The translations under genes and the position numbers were made by a program. A stretch of DNA of 64,000 bases from Gordonia hankookensis (GTDB lineage: Bacteria; Actinomycetota; Actinomycetes; Mycobacteriales; Mycobacteriaceae). The stretch is from NCBI RefSeq assembly GCF_014673215.1, contig NZ_JACWMS010000002.1:1116001-1180000 (forward strand). The letters run 5' to 3'. The first letter of the stretch is position 1, and each line of letters begins with the position of its first letter. The notes beneath the pieces were generated by a model. The model was not told where the DNA came from, ran no database searches, and saw only the letters and a program-made list of their open reading frames with translations. Positions 1-7,909 of this stretch are shown here, piece after piece.

Positions 1-936
1 GATCACCGTCTGCACCGCGTTGCGGCAGAGGTCGTGGCGGAAGGACACGCCGCGTGGGGTGCGCTGGATGAGGCGGGTCTCCCCGAGCCGCTGCAGTCCG
101 GACGAGGGGACGCCCAGTTCGGCGATCACGGTCTCGCTGATCGCACCCGGCGCACAGGCGAGCAGGTTGAGTACCTCCCAACCCGACGAGTCCAGACCGA
201 CGGTGCGGGCGAGTACGGCGTCGCGTACCGAGGCGGGCAGATCGACACCGCGGTGGGCGAGCATCTGATCGACGAAGAAGGGATTCCCACTGGTGCGTCG
301 ATGCAGCTGCTGCGCATCCAGCGCCCGATCGCCGATCATCGACGCCACCCCGTCGACCGAGAGGGGCGACAGCGCAATGGATCGCGCGTTCTCGGTGCGC
401 GCGATGTCGCCGAGTAACAGTCGTACCGGGTCCGCGTCGACGACGAACTCGCCCTCGCGTGCGGTGATGATCACCATCGTCGTACTGCGCCCGACCCGTC
501 GCAGGAGGTGCCGTAGCAGGTCGATGGTGCCCTGGTCCGCCCAATGCGCATCGTCGATGACGAAAATTGTTGGCTGCGAGCTGAAGTCGTCCCAGACGGC
601 GTCGAACATCTGGTAGGCGTGCTCGGCTTTGGTGAGCGCCTCCCTGGTCCGGGGGAGCAGATCCCGCGCGACGTCGTGCAGGGGCCCGAGGGGGCGTGGC
701 GTGGCGAGTGGGTCGCAGACGCCCCAGAGCACTCGATCGTTGTCGGGCCGTTGCCGGGTGAACTCTTCGATCAGCGCGGTCTTCCCGGCGCCCGCCTCGC
801 CGGTGATCATGACGAGATTGCCCTCGCCACCGTGCGCACGTGTCGCCAGGGCGGTCAGCGCCGCCAACTCGCCGTCACGTTCGATCAGGCCCACGCACAG
901 ACAACAGGCGCGGTCGTCGGGGCTGGACAAGACCAC
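1..936 (-). CDS. AAA-ATPase LuxR/MalT-type transcriptional regulator, N-terminal part (runs off the left edge)
   Basis: The reading frame is open from the left edge to a GTG at 936; a second in-frame GTG lies at 894 and the start is undecided between them. The product opens with a short leader followed by a Walker A motif GEAGAGKT at 778-801 and a Walker B motif FVIDDAH near 544-561. It ends in the window with an HDLCRNAV segment typical of large LuxR/MalT-like ATPases, whose C-terminal HTH would lie to the left, outside the window. Such proteins are ATP-dependent cytoplasmic activators that sense an unknown ligand. It is divergent from the DUF4242 gene, 86 nt away, and might control it; that is inference. 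No frameshift is seen in the visible portion. Confidence 0.85.
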   Translation of the reverse strand, partial: MVLSSPDDRACCLCVGLIERDGELAALTALATRAHGGEGNLVMITGEAGAGKTALIEEFTRQRPDNDRVLWGVCDPLATPRPLGPLHDVARDLLPRTREALTKAEHAYQMFDAVWDDFSSQPTIFVIDDAHWADQGTIDLLRHLLRRVGRSTTMVIITAREGEFVVDADPVRLLLGDIARTENARSIALSPLSVDGVASMIGDRALDAQQLHRRTSGNPFFVDQMLAHRGVDLPASVRDAVLARTVGLDSSGWEVLNLLACAPGAISETVIAELGVPSSGLQRLGETRLIQRTPRGVSFRHDLCRNAVQTVI

Positions 937-1022
937 GAAAGATGGGTGACTCCTCCCGATGTGACGAAGGATCCGGTGGCGGGACCCTGGGTGGGCACAA
1001 TTCCTTCGACCAGGAGAATCCG

Positions 1023-1337
1023 ATGAACACCACCCCCGCGGACCCCACCATGAAGACCTTCGTCATCGAACGCGAGATGCCCGGCGCGGGAGCCCTCGAC
1101 ACCGCCGCGCTGGTGGAGATCTCGCGCACGTCGAACGCGACCGCGGCGACACTGGGTGTGCCGTATCGCTGGGTCACCAGTTACGCCGCCGGCGACAAAG
1201 TCTACTGCATCCACCAGACCGACAGCGAGTCGACGGTGCGGGAGCATTCGCGGAGAGCGGGCTTCCCGTGCACGACCGTCACCGAGGTGGGCACAGAGTT
1301 CGGCCCTCGGACAGCGGAGCTACTGCAACCACGGTGA
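1023..1337 (+). CDS. DUF4242 domain protein
   Basis: The 104-residue protein starts at the ATG preceded by a clear ribosome site (AGGAG about 6 nt upstream); an ATG at 1050 is possible but has no such site. It is a small ferredoxin-fold-like DUF4242 protein: it begins around MKTFVIEREMPGAG and carries the Tyr-Cys-Ile-His segment near the middle that is usual in the family. A Streptomyces member is known to bind nickel; whether this one does is unknown. No signal peptide or membrane segment is visible, so it is cytoplasmic. It is divergent from the partial AAA regulator and sits upstream of a secreted-protein gene, with 225 nt between them. Confidence 0.8.
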   Translation: MNTTPADPTMKTFVIEREMPGAGALDTAALVEISRTSNATAATLGVPYRWVTSYAAGDKVYCIHQTDSESTVREHSRRAGFPCTTVTEVGTEFGPRTAELLQPR

Positions 1338-1416
1338 TCCCGATTGGCGCCCGGAGCGCGCGGAGGCGTCGGCGCCATGTGCGCCGTCGCTCTCCCGTGC
1401 GTGCAGGGAGCGACGT

Positions 1417-1434
1417 GTCCACCGATCGGTGGAC
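1417..1434. promoter_or_regulatory. 18-bp perfect palindrome upstream of secreted protein A
   Basis: GTCCACCGATCGGTGGAC reads identically on both strands. It lies 128 nt before the 1563 start, and related palindromes precede the paralogous gene at 10714. A probable operator; the regulator is unknown. Confidence 0.6.
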
Positions 1435-1449
1435 ATCGTCATCCTCCGG

Positions 1450-1530
1450 TGCATCGGCCGGTCGGCGGAGTTCGTCTCGACCCGGATCCCGGGAAAGTCA
1501 TTGGTGTCACCACGACCACACGGTCCACCC
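1450..1530 (+). promoter_or_regulatory. Promoter block conserved with the 10714 paralogue
   Basis: A partial palindrome (TCGGCCGGTCGGCGGA) is followed about 20 nt later by GGGAAAGTCATTGGTGTCACC. The same order, spacing and nearly the same bases occur at 10613-10670. Outside this block and the coding region the two loci differ, so the block was probably kept by selection as a shared promoter. Confidence 0.5.
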
Positions 1531-1562
1531 ACACCAGCACGGACCCACCCGAGGAGAACCCG

Positions 1563-2042
1563 ATGAACACCACCACCCGCCGCATCACCGCCACCACCGC
1601 CGGCCTCGCCGGGATCGCCGCGGCAGCCGGCATCGGCCTGCTGGGTGCGGGCGCCGCGAACGCCGGCACCATGCCGGTCACCCACCCGGGCGAGCCGTCG
1701 GTCGCGATGACGATCACCAACCACACCGACAAGGTCGAACACCTCATCAGCTCCGGCACCAGCGGCAACGGTGTGTGGGTCAACGGCCCCAAGCAGACCC
1801 TGGGACCCGGCGCCAGCGAGACGATCACCGCGGTCGCCCCACAGGGCAGCAAGCTCGCGGTCAACGTCGCCTACAAGATCGGCGTCGGCGGACCCACCGC
1901 GACCTATGAGGTCCTCAACTCGCAGTCCAACACCAATGTCGGCACCAGCGGGATCTCCGGTCCCGGAGCGTCGCACTACTGGATGGCCCACAACTTCAGC
2001 AGCCACTTCCCGGCGACGAATGTCGGCTTCGACCAGTGGTGA
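1563..2042 (+). CDS. Secreted protein of unknown function, paralogue A
   Basis: The 159-residue protein has a strong ribosome site (GAGGAG) before the ATG. Residues 1 to about 36 form a Sec signal peptide: basic MNTTTRRI, an Ala/Gly-rich core, then a GAANA-GT cleavage region. The mature part of about 123 residues is rich in Gly, Ser, Thr and Asn, has no cysteine, contains an ITNHT segment and ends in GFDQW. It is about 90 percent identical by eye to the product at 10714, differing mostly by conservative changes. I do not recognise the family. The exported, beta-rich-looking composition suggests a surface or extracellular protein. A strong hairpin follows the stop codon, so it is monocistronic. 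Confidence 0.85.
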   Translation: MNTTTRRITATTAGLAGIAAAAGIGLLGAGAANAGTMPVTHPGEPSVAMTITNHTDKVEHLISSGTSGNGVWVNGPKQTLGPGASETITAVAPQGSKLAVNVAYKIGVGGPTATYEVLNSQSNTNVGTSGISGPGASHYWMAHNFSSHFPATNVGFDQW

Positions 2043-2088
2043 ACGACCAGCAGTGACTGGAGGGCACCCACCCACCATGCCGGCGCAG

Positions 2089-2113
2089 ACCCGCGACGAT
2101 CATCGTCGCGGGT
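2089..2113. terminator. Hairpin terminator between convergent genes
   Basis: ACCCGCGACGAT and ATCGTCGCGGGT form a perfect 12-bp inverted repeat around one base (in practice a 10-bp stem with a 5-nt loop). It lies between the stops of the secreted protein and the PrsW gene and can serve both. Confidence 0.75.
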
Positions 2114-2134
2114 CTTCGCGTGTGTCGCTCTGCC

Positions 2135-3307
2135 TCAGCTCGGCGCTTGAGCCCCGACGCTGCGCAGGCGGGTGATCTCGGCTCGGGTGTCGAGGACGTC
2201 GTCGGTGTCGTGGCCCTTCCCGGATGCGAGGTCGGCGAGGAGGTCGAGGGCTGCTCGCACGATGTGTCGTCGTCGTTTGCGGTCCGCCCGGTCGGTTCCG
2301 GCCTTGATGTACTGACGTTGTTGGCGCCAGCCTGCCGCCGCCGTCACCTCAGCGTCGGTGAGGACGCCTGTGTCGACTTCGGGAGCGAGGACGTCGCGGA
2401 CGAAGTGCGCTTCCCTCGGGTGCGCCCACACGAACGCGATCCACAACGCGGTCAACCCGAAGATCACATCTCCGGCCATGATCACGAACACGATGGCCCC
2501 GCTGCCGCCTGCGATGGCGATCATCGAATCCCAGACACCGTGAACCACCACGGGTATGACCACCAGCGCCAATCCTCGGACGATTCGTCGAGGTTGGGCG
2601 GGTGTGCCGATCAGGTAGATGATCCCGGCACAGAACAAAGCGGTGAACAGTGGATGCGAGATGATGTCGGAATAGGTGCGGGTGGCAATCGATCCCAGCA
2701 GTCCGTCGGTTTGGTGGGCTCCGAAACCTTGGGTGGCGCCGGAAACCGAGTACAGCAGGTCCTCGCTCGTCTGAAACCCGAGGCCGATGAACGCTCCGAG
2801 CAGCAGGCCATCGGTGGGGGTGCGGACCAGGCGGGGTGCGAGGGCGAGGAGCACGACGATGCCGATGCCTTTGGCGGTTTCCTCGACAAAGGGTGCCGAC
2901 AGGCCGGCGTGCCAATCCTGTGCCCAGACCTGGCCGAACAGTTTTCCATAGAGCGATCCGACGGCGGTGTTCGCAGGTACCGCGATGGCGAATGTGGCAG
3001 CTGTCGCGCCCCAGACGAACGCGGTGATCACCAGTGCCACGGGCTGGCGTTCGTAGCGGTCCACGTGTCGGAACCACCAGCCCCACACCGCGGCGCTGAT
3101 GACGCCGACGACGCTTGCGATCAACAGGGCTCGACCGAAATAGCCCGACAACGGGGAGAACATCTGCCAGCCCTTGACGACGCCGGTTCCGCACAGCCAC
3201 AGGAACATCCAGAAGACGACATTGCGGGGCTGGAAGAAATGGAACCTCTCACCCCAGGCCGTGGTCTCGAGTGCCGCGCTGCGGGCATCAAGCACATCGG
3301 CGCTCAC
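2135..3307 (-). CDS. PrsW-family intramembrane metalloprotease
   Basis: The 390-residue polytopic membrane protein has about eight hydrophobic segments between residues 30 and 300 and a basic cytoplasmic tail. The family's catalytic signature is present: EETAK at 142-146, a second acidic motif QTSED at 179-183, His218 in SHPLF and His256 in HGVWDS. PrsW proteins of Bacilli cut anti-sigma factors within the membrane; the actinobacterial substrates are not known. The start overlaps the stop of the upstream membrane protein by 4 nt (ATGA), so the pair is translationally coupled. All key residues are intact. The tail after residue 320 (basic, about 70 residues) is longer than in minimal PrsW proteins. 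Confidence 0.85.
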   Translation of the reverse strand: MSADVLDARSAALETTAWGERFHFFQPRNVVFWMFLWLCGTGVVKGWQMFSPLSGYFGRALLIASVVGVISAAVWGWWFRHVDRYERQPVALVITAFVWGATAATFAIAVPANTAVGSLYGKLFGQVWAQDWHAGLSAPFVEETAKGIGIVVLLALAPRLVRTPTDGLLLGAFIGLGFQTSEDLLYSVSGATQGFGAHQTDGLLGSIATRTYSDIISHPLFTALFCAGIIYLIGTPAQPRRIVRGLALVVIPVVVHGVWDSMIAIAGGSGAIVFVIMAGDVIFGLTALWIAFVWAHPREAHFVRDVLAPEVDTGVLTDAEVTAAAGWRQQRQYIKAGTDRADRKRRRHIVRAALDLLADLASGKGHDTDDVLDTRAEITRLRSVGAQAPS

Positions 3308-3966
3308 GGAGTCCGTCCTTCGGTGGGACCGATGCTCGAGATCATGGCGTCGATCTCTTCGCTGCGGTCGGTGATCTGATCGGGTGGGCCGACCACCTGC
3401 ACGCTCAGGCCGGTTCCGCCCACGACGAACGTCGTCACCGACCCTGCTGAGCTCGGAGTGTTGAAGGTGATCTGCACCCCCGTGAGGCCCGCATCCGTGG
3501 AGAACGGCTGACGCGATCCCGCCAGCGCCAGCACCGAGTTGCCGTTGGTGGCAGAGCCGACTGCGTCAATCTGCGTGAGCAACTCGTCTGGCGTGCCGGC
3601 AAAGGAATCTGCACGTACCGAGAAAGTGATGTTGCCACGCGTCAGTTCGATGGGTGGAACCGACTTGGATGCGCCTCGTTCGCCGACGCGAAAGCCACTT
3701 TCCACGTTCCAGTCCGGGGCGGGGACGAACGAGAGTGTCGGCGTGATCGACAGGCGGTCACCGGCGACGACCGGGTCTTCGCTCGGGAGAGCCGAGTCGA
3801 TGGCAGGAACGATGACGACCCACAGCAACCAGACCGCGAGAATGGCCACCGCGTGCGGGAACACACGGGTGTCCAGTCCGAGGAATCGATGCTCGACCGG
3901 GGGACGTCGGCGATGAGAGCGGGATCGGTACTGCCGGGCATCGCCGGTGATGGTGCTCACGCCCAC
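3304..3966 (-). CDS. Single-pass membrane protein of unknown function, coupled to prsW
   Basis: It encodes about 220 residues, with a basic N-terminus (residues 10-28), one transmembrane helix at about 36-56 (VAILAVWLLWVVIVP) and an extracytoplasmic domain of about 160 residues predicted to be mostly beta. The domain contains a stretch on pre- and post-treatment-like beta strands (LSITPTLSFVPAPDW) resembling small mycobacterial envelope proteins, but I cannot name a family. The start is uncertain: GTG at 3966 or GTG at 3960, both with weak ribosome sites. The 4-nt overlap with the PrsW gene suggests it may be a partner or substrate of that protease; this is inference from gene order only. Confidence 0.65.
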   Translation of the reverse strand: MGVSTITGDARQYRSRSHRRRPPVEHRFLGLDTRVFPHAVAILAVWLLWVVIVPAIDSALPSEDPVVAGDRLSITPTLSFVPAPDWNVESGFRVGERGASKSVPPIELTRGNITFSVRADSFAGTPDELLTQIDAVGSATNGNSVLALAGSRQPFSTDAGLTGVQITFNTPSSAGSVTTFVVGGTGLSVQVVGPPDQITDRSEEIDAMISSIGPTEGRTP

Positions 3967-4470
3967 ACCGCCAGGAGCCGACAGTGAGGCCGGGGCGACA
4001 GAGGGATACCAGTGTCACATGTAGCCAGGTGCATGGGTGGGGCGGCCATCGACGTCTCCTACGACACGGGATCGTCACCCTCGCGCCGCCGCTCACTGGT
4101 GAACGGCACCGTGCACGAGGGGACAGTGTGCACAACGACGCATCCGGACTGACGCCATGACGATACCGTCGCCCCAGATGCGCGGCATCAGCCGCGCAGC
4201 AAAGTATGACACGGCGCCACAGTCGTCACCGCCGGCCGGCGACAGTTCGCACGTATCCGATGAACTCGTGTGTTCTGTTCTTTGGGATGACTCACTGCAT
4301 GGCTGCGGTAACGATGAGTGCGATGCCGGGGACAGTCCGGGTAGGTGACGTCTGTCGTGATCGAGGTCTTTCGCGTGTCCCGGCGGCACCGGGCGTGCTG
4401 CCTTTCAGATGACACCTTTGGTGCCGAGCGCCCCGACGATGCGCGGCCTCGCTGACGGAAGGATTTCTAC
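3967..4470. other. Intergenic region without a recognisable gene
   Basis: These 504 nt separate the PrsW operon from the rightward gene at 4471. Only short overlapping open frames with unnatural codon use occur here. No tRNA, repeat or convincing structured RNA was recognised. It must contain the two divergent promoters, but no clear -35/-10 pair could be assigned. Confidence 0.5.
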
Positions 4471-4950
4471 GTGAGACACAAAAGGTTTCGCAGCAAGCCC
4501 GCAGCCGCAGTGCTTGGCTCGGCCGCCGCCGGAGCACTGGTGATCGGTGGGACCGGATTGTCGGGGCAAGCCGCCGCAGCGCCCAGCGCCGCCTATCCGC
4601 TGAGCAGCTGCATCGGTGTGAGCCCCAATATCGCTGACCTGCCCTACAATCCGACGCGGATCATCGTCTCCGACTACGCCGGGACCACCTGGCTGACGAC
4701 CGAGTTCAGCAGCTTGTGGGGCTACCGTTCGACGGTCCGTCTGGACCTGCAGAATCTGGCAACCGGAAAGCGGGCCACCAAGCTGTCGGACCGCACGGTC
4801 TACCCGCCGTACGTCGGTACGCATCAGATCGCGCTGCCGACCTCGCAGATCGGGAAGGGCAAGGTCAAGGCCACCCTGAGCTCGGTCAATCGAAATGCGC
4901 TGTGGGTGATCCCCGCTACCACGTGCAGGGGCGTGATCCAGGTCCGATGA
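4471..4950 (+). CDS. Secreted protein of unknown function
   Basis: The 159-residue product starts at a GTG with a GGAAGGA ribosome site about 8 nt upstream. Residues 1-38 are a Sec signal peptide: RHKRFRSK, then an Ala/Gly-rich core, ending GQAAAAPS. The mature domain of about 120 residues has two cysteines (in SSCIGV near its start and TTCRG near its end), which probably form a disulfide, and a beta-strand-like pattern with conserved-looking Trp-Leu-Thr-Thr and Trp-Gly-Tyr turns. An Ig-like fold is conceivable, but I do not recognise the family. It stands alone: convergent with the DUF2254 gene downstream and divergent from the PrsW pair. Confidence 0.7.
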   Translation: MRHKRFRSKPAAAVLGSAAAGALVIGGTGLSGQAAAAPSAAYPLSSCIGVSPNIADLPYNPTRIIVSDYAGTTWLTTEFSSLWGYRSTVRLDLQNLATGKRATKLSDRTVYPPYVGTHQIALPTSQIGKGKVKATLSSVNRNALWVIPATTCRGVIQVR

Positions 4951-4988
4951 AGAGCGAGAGCAGCCAAGGTCGCGGGACCTGGCTTGCG

Positions 4989-7178
4989 TCAGTCCCCGGC
5001 CTTCGTATTGATCCGTAACCGCCTCCGCCGGATACGCCCGGCCTCCGACCCATAGCCCTGCCGGTCGGCGGCCTCGGCGAGCCGCCGGTCCAGCGGGGTA
5101 ACCCAGTCGCGGTCGACCGCGGCGTCGAGCGCTGTCAAACGCTCGCGGAGCGGCTCCTGTTGATCGTCGGGGCACTGCTCCATAAGCGTCTCCAGCAGGG
5201 CGCGCAACCTCCGCTGCACCTGGATGGAGCTTCGACCGTAATGGCGGATCTGGTCGGTCGCGATGCCGACGTAGTCACCCCAGGTCCGCCGGTACCCGCC
5301 GATCATCGTGAGGCTGTTGTCATGTGCGTCGGCGCGGACTCGCGGCCCGAGCAACAGCAGCAGGTCCTCGGAATGGTCGAGCGCCTGCACCGCCCGGCTC
5401 GGGTCGTTGATGGCCGGCGACAGCGCCTTGAGCGCCACATCCGAGATCGCCTGCAACGCTGCCGCGGGACTGACCGACGGTCGATGGGTGTCACCGAACA
5501 GCAGGCAGGACAGGAGTTGGTGCGTGCGGACGTCCCGATGGTCGCCGATGATCTCGCACACGCCGACATTGTGCGGCACATAGTCACCGATGCCGACGAG
5601 CAGATCGACCCGTACGTTCCAGCGGATCGCCAGGCGCTGGATCCGTGCGAGGTCGACGGCCAGCAGCACCCGCCCTCGGGTCGGGGTGTCGCGCAACGTC
5701 ACGACGAGGCTCGCCGGCCCCTGATCTTCATCCACCTGGTCGCCGCCGTGGACCGGGAACGATGCTCGGCTCTCCGGCATGACGTCGGGGTACAGCCGGT
5801 AGACGGCCGCCCGCCCTTCGGATTCGATCCAGCGCAGCAATTGTGACGAGTTCAGGATGCTCCCGACCTTGCCCACCAACACGATGAACATGAACGTGCT
5901 GACGAGTGTGAGGAAGATGGCGATCGTCGTGGAGATGACCGGTGCGACTTCTTCGTCGGCGACGGTCGCGAGGTCGACGGCGACGATCACGGTGAAGGCG
6001 AAGGTGGACAAGAACAGACCGATCGATGCGCGCATCACCACGTCCTGCTGCAACATCGGGATCACCCGGATCGAGATCTGCGAGGCGCCGAACTGCATGG
6101 CGAGTGTCACCGCGGTGAACACCAGGCCGGTGAGCGTGGCCATCGCTCCGGCGATGACCCCGAGCAAGGTCGCGGTGGTGCCGGCGGCGAGTTGGTAGGT
6201 GCCGAAATTGTCGTCGAGCCCGACGGCGACGAGGCCGGCGATGATCGCCACCGCCACCATCACCGTGGGCAGACGCCATGGCGGATCGCGGCGGAGTTCG
6301 CGGCGGGTGCGCCGCCATCGCAGCGCTGCCGCAATGCGATTGGGCGCGCTCGGCGCCGGCACGGCACCGTGGTCAACCATGGCTACCGCGGGCAGCGCGG
6401 CGGCGGTCGCAGTCGGTTCGGGGACACCGAACCGTCCGGCCACCGCCTCCTGCACCACGATCTTCCAGCGCACCACCGGTTCCCGGTACCGCTGCTCCCG
6501 CCGGATCGACTTGACCATCTTGCCCGGCCGCTTGGTGTACCGCCATCGCGCCCACGGGGAGCGCGGTCGCGCGATCCGGATGGCCCCGAAGATGAGCAGG
6601 GGCACGATGAACAATCCGACGAGACCGGTCCAGAGTTTGCCCTTCAGCAGCGTGATCACAGCCAGCGCAACGATGATCGCGAACAGCACGAGGATGACCA
6701 CCCGCGTGCTGGTGTCTGGCGCGTCTCGATACTCGTCGACCTCACCGAATCCGATCGGCCGCAGTCCCATGAGGAAGAGCAATCCCACGCCGACCGCGAC
6801 GAACACCGCGTCGATCGACGACCGGCCCTCCTCCTCCCAGTAGACGTCACGGAGGTGGAGGATCAAGGCGAACTCGTCGAGCACCAGGGCGCATCCGGCG
6901 CCGAAGACCGACGCCAGCACGCAGTTGGCGATCGGGGTATCGAAGGTGGCCAGCGCCACGAATGAGAACCCGGAGATGAGCATCAGCAGGACACCGAAGA
7001 ACTCGTGGTGCATGTGGACGCCGCCGGGCGTCACGTTCCCCGGCCACCAGCTGACCTCCGCGCGGATCATCCGCACGCTGAAACGGATGAACACGAAGGT
7101 CAGCACGAACGCGATGAGCAGGAAGAACAGCGGCAGTCGACCTGTGTCGACGATCGTCTGATCGAACCACCGCGCCAT
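4989..7178 (-). CDS. Two-part membrane protein: N-terminal membrane domain fused to DUF2254
   Basis: The 729-residue protein is leaderless (TAGTGT 6 nt before the ATG). The N-terminal part (about 1-215) has five or so membrane helices and a WWPGNVTPGGVHMHHEFFG motif, known to me from separate actinobacterial membrane proteins. A basic linker (about 216-300) follows, with a WRRTRRELRR stretch. Residues about 305-690 are a DUF2254 domain: four helices with the TYQLAAGTTATLLGVIAGA segment, then a soluble C-terminal half with SPAINDPSRAVQALD. The role of DUF2254 proteins is unknown. The usual DUF2254 protein is about 430 residues, so this is a fusion. It is divergent from the two-component regulator, with promoters 84-95 nt apart. 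Confidence 0.8.
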   Translation of the reverse strand: MARWFDQTIVDTGRLPLFFLLIAFVLTFVFIRFSVRMIRAEVSWWPGNVTPGGVHMHHEFFGVLLMLISGFSFVALATFDTPIANCVLASVFGAGCALVLDEFALILHLRDVYWEEEGRSSIDAVFVAVGVGLLFLMGLRPIGFGEVDEYRDAPDTSTRVVILVLFAIIVALAVITLLKGKLWTGLVGLFIVPLLIFGAIRIARPRSPWARWRYTKRPGKMVKSIRREQRYREPVVRWKIVVQEAVAGRFGVPEPTATAAALPAVAMVDHGAVPAPSAPNRIAAALRWRRTRRELRRDPPWRLPTVMVAVAIIAGLVAVGLDDNFGTYQLAAGTTATLLGVIAGAMATLTGLVFTAVTLAMQFGASQISIRVIPMLQQDVVMRASIGLFLSTFAFTVIVAVDLATVADEEVAPVISTTIAIFLTLVSTFMFIVLVGKVGSILNSSQLLRWIESEGRAAVYRLYPDVMPESRASFPVHGGDQVDEDQGPASLVVTLRDTPTRGRVLLAVDLARIQRLAIRWNVRVDLLVGIGDYVPHNVGVCEIIGDHRDVRTHQLLSCLLFGDTHRPSVSPAAALQAISDVALKALSPAINDPSRAVQALDHSEDLLLLLGPRVRADAHDNSLTMIGGYRRTWGDYVGIATDQIRHYGRSSIQVQRRLRALLETLMEQCPDDQQEPLRERLTALDAAVDRDWVTPLDRRLAEAADRQGYGSEAGRIRRRRLRINTKAGD

Positions 7179-7184
7179 GATCAG

Positions 7185-7190
7185 ACACTA
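7185..7190 (-). promoter_or_regulatory. -10 element TAGTGT of the DUF2254 fusion gene
   Basis: It sits 6 nt before ATG 7178, so the transcript should start at or next to the start codon. No ribosome site is visible. Confidence 0.5.
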
Positions 7191-7261
7191 CTGCGTGGCG
7201 GGCCGCCCGATTCGGCGATTCCGGGGCGGCGGAGTTGCGGTCGTCGGCCCGCCTGCCACCC

Positions 7262-7267
7262 TATTCT
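7262..7267 (+). promoter_or_regulatory. -10 element TATTCT of the response-regulator gene
   Basis: It is placed 6 nt before ATG 7274 and supports that start over the upstream in-frame ATG at 7235. Confidence 0.5.
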
Positions 7268-7273
7268 GAGCCG

Positions 7274-7909
7274 ATGGACCTGGTGACCGTGGTCGTCGTC
7301 GACGATCACCCCTTCTTCCGCGACGGGGTCGCCCGAGGGCTCACCCAGAGCGGGCGGGTGCGTGTGCTGGGTGAGGCCGGCGACGGCACGGAGGGTCTGG
7401 CGATGATCCGCCGGGAGTTACCGGACGTGGCCGTCGTCGACCATCAGATCCCCGGCCTGACCGGTGTGGACGTCGCACACGCCGTGGCCCGGGACGGACT
7501 GCGCACCAGGGTGCTGCTGTTGTCGGCCGTCACCGACGGTCCGATCGTGTTCCGCGCCTTGGCGGAGGGCGCGGCCGGCTACCTGGCCAAGGATGCCGAC
7601 CGCGACGACATCGTGGGCGCCGTGACGCGGGTGGCGAAAGGTGAGACCGTGGTGCCGCCCGAGCTCGCCGCGGGCCTCGCAGAAGAGATCCGCATCCGAT
7701 CGCAACCGGACGCGCCCGCACTGTCCGAACGCGAACGTCAGGTGCTGACGGGTTTCGCGCGCGGTCAGTCGATCCCGCAGGTCGCCGCCGAGCTCTACAT
7801 CGGCGCGTCGACGGTCAAGACGCACACCCAGCGCCTGTACGAGAAACTGGGCGTCTCCGACCGCGCGGCCGCCGTCGCCGAGGCGATGCGCCGTGGCCTC
7901 CTCGAGTAG
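7274..7909 (+). CDS. NarL/FixJ-type response regulator
   Basis: The 211-residue cytoplasmic regulator has a receiver domain at residues 4-120 with acidic pair D10-D11, phosphoacceptor D56 (in VVDHQIPG) and a conserved Lys in AKDAD. A LuxR-type HTH occupies about 143-208 (LSERERQVL through STVKTHTQRLYEKLGV). The start at 7274 was preferred over 7235 because the receiver fold begins there and a -10 element lies 6 nt before it. It overlaps the histidine kinase gene by 17 nt, so the two are coupled and form one signalling pair. The target genes are unknown; the divergent DUF2254 gene is a candidate. Confidence 0.9.
   Translation: MDLVTVVVVDDHPFFRDGVARGLTQSGRVRVLGEAGDGTEGLAMIRRELPDVAVVDHQIPGLTGVDVAHAVARDGLRTRVLLLSAVTDGPIVFRALAEGAAGYLAKDADRDDIVGAVTRVAKGETVVPPELAAGLAEEIRIRSQPDAPALSERERQVLTGFARGQSIPQVAAELYIGASTVKTHTQRLYEKLGVSDRAAAVAEAMRRGLLE

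Noticed and set aside
2120-3379. Long rightward open frame (about 419 codons) opposite the PrsW gene
   Set aside because: Its translation is low-complexity Gly/Asp/His/Arg-rich without a fold; the opposite strand encodes a clear PrsW protein with catalytic motifs.
3967-4470. Small open frames (up to 125 codons) in the intergenic gap
   Set aside because: Overlapping each other on both strands, lacking ribosome sites and typical third-position GC bias.
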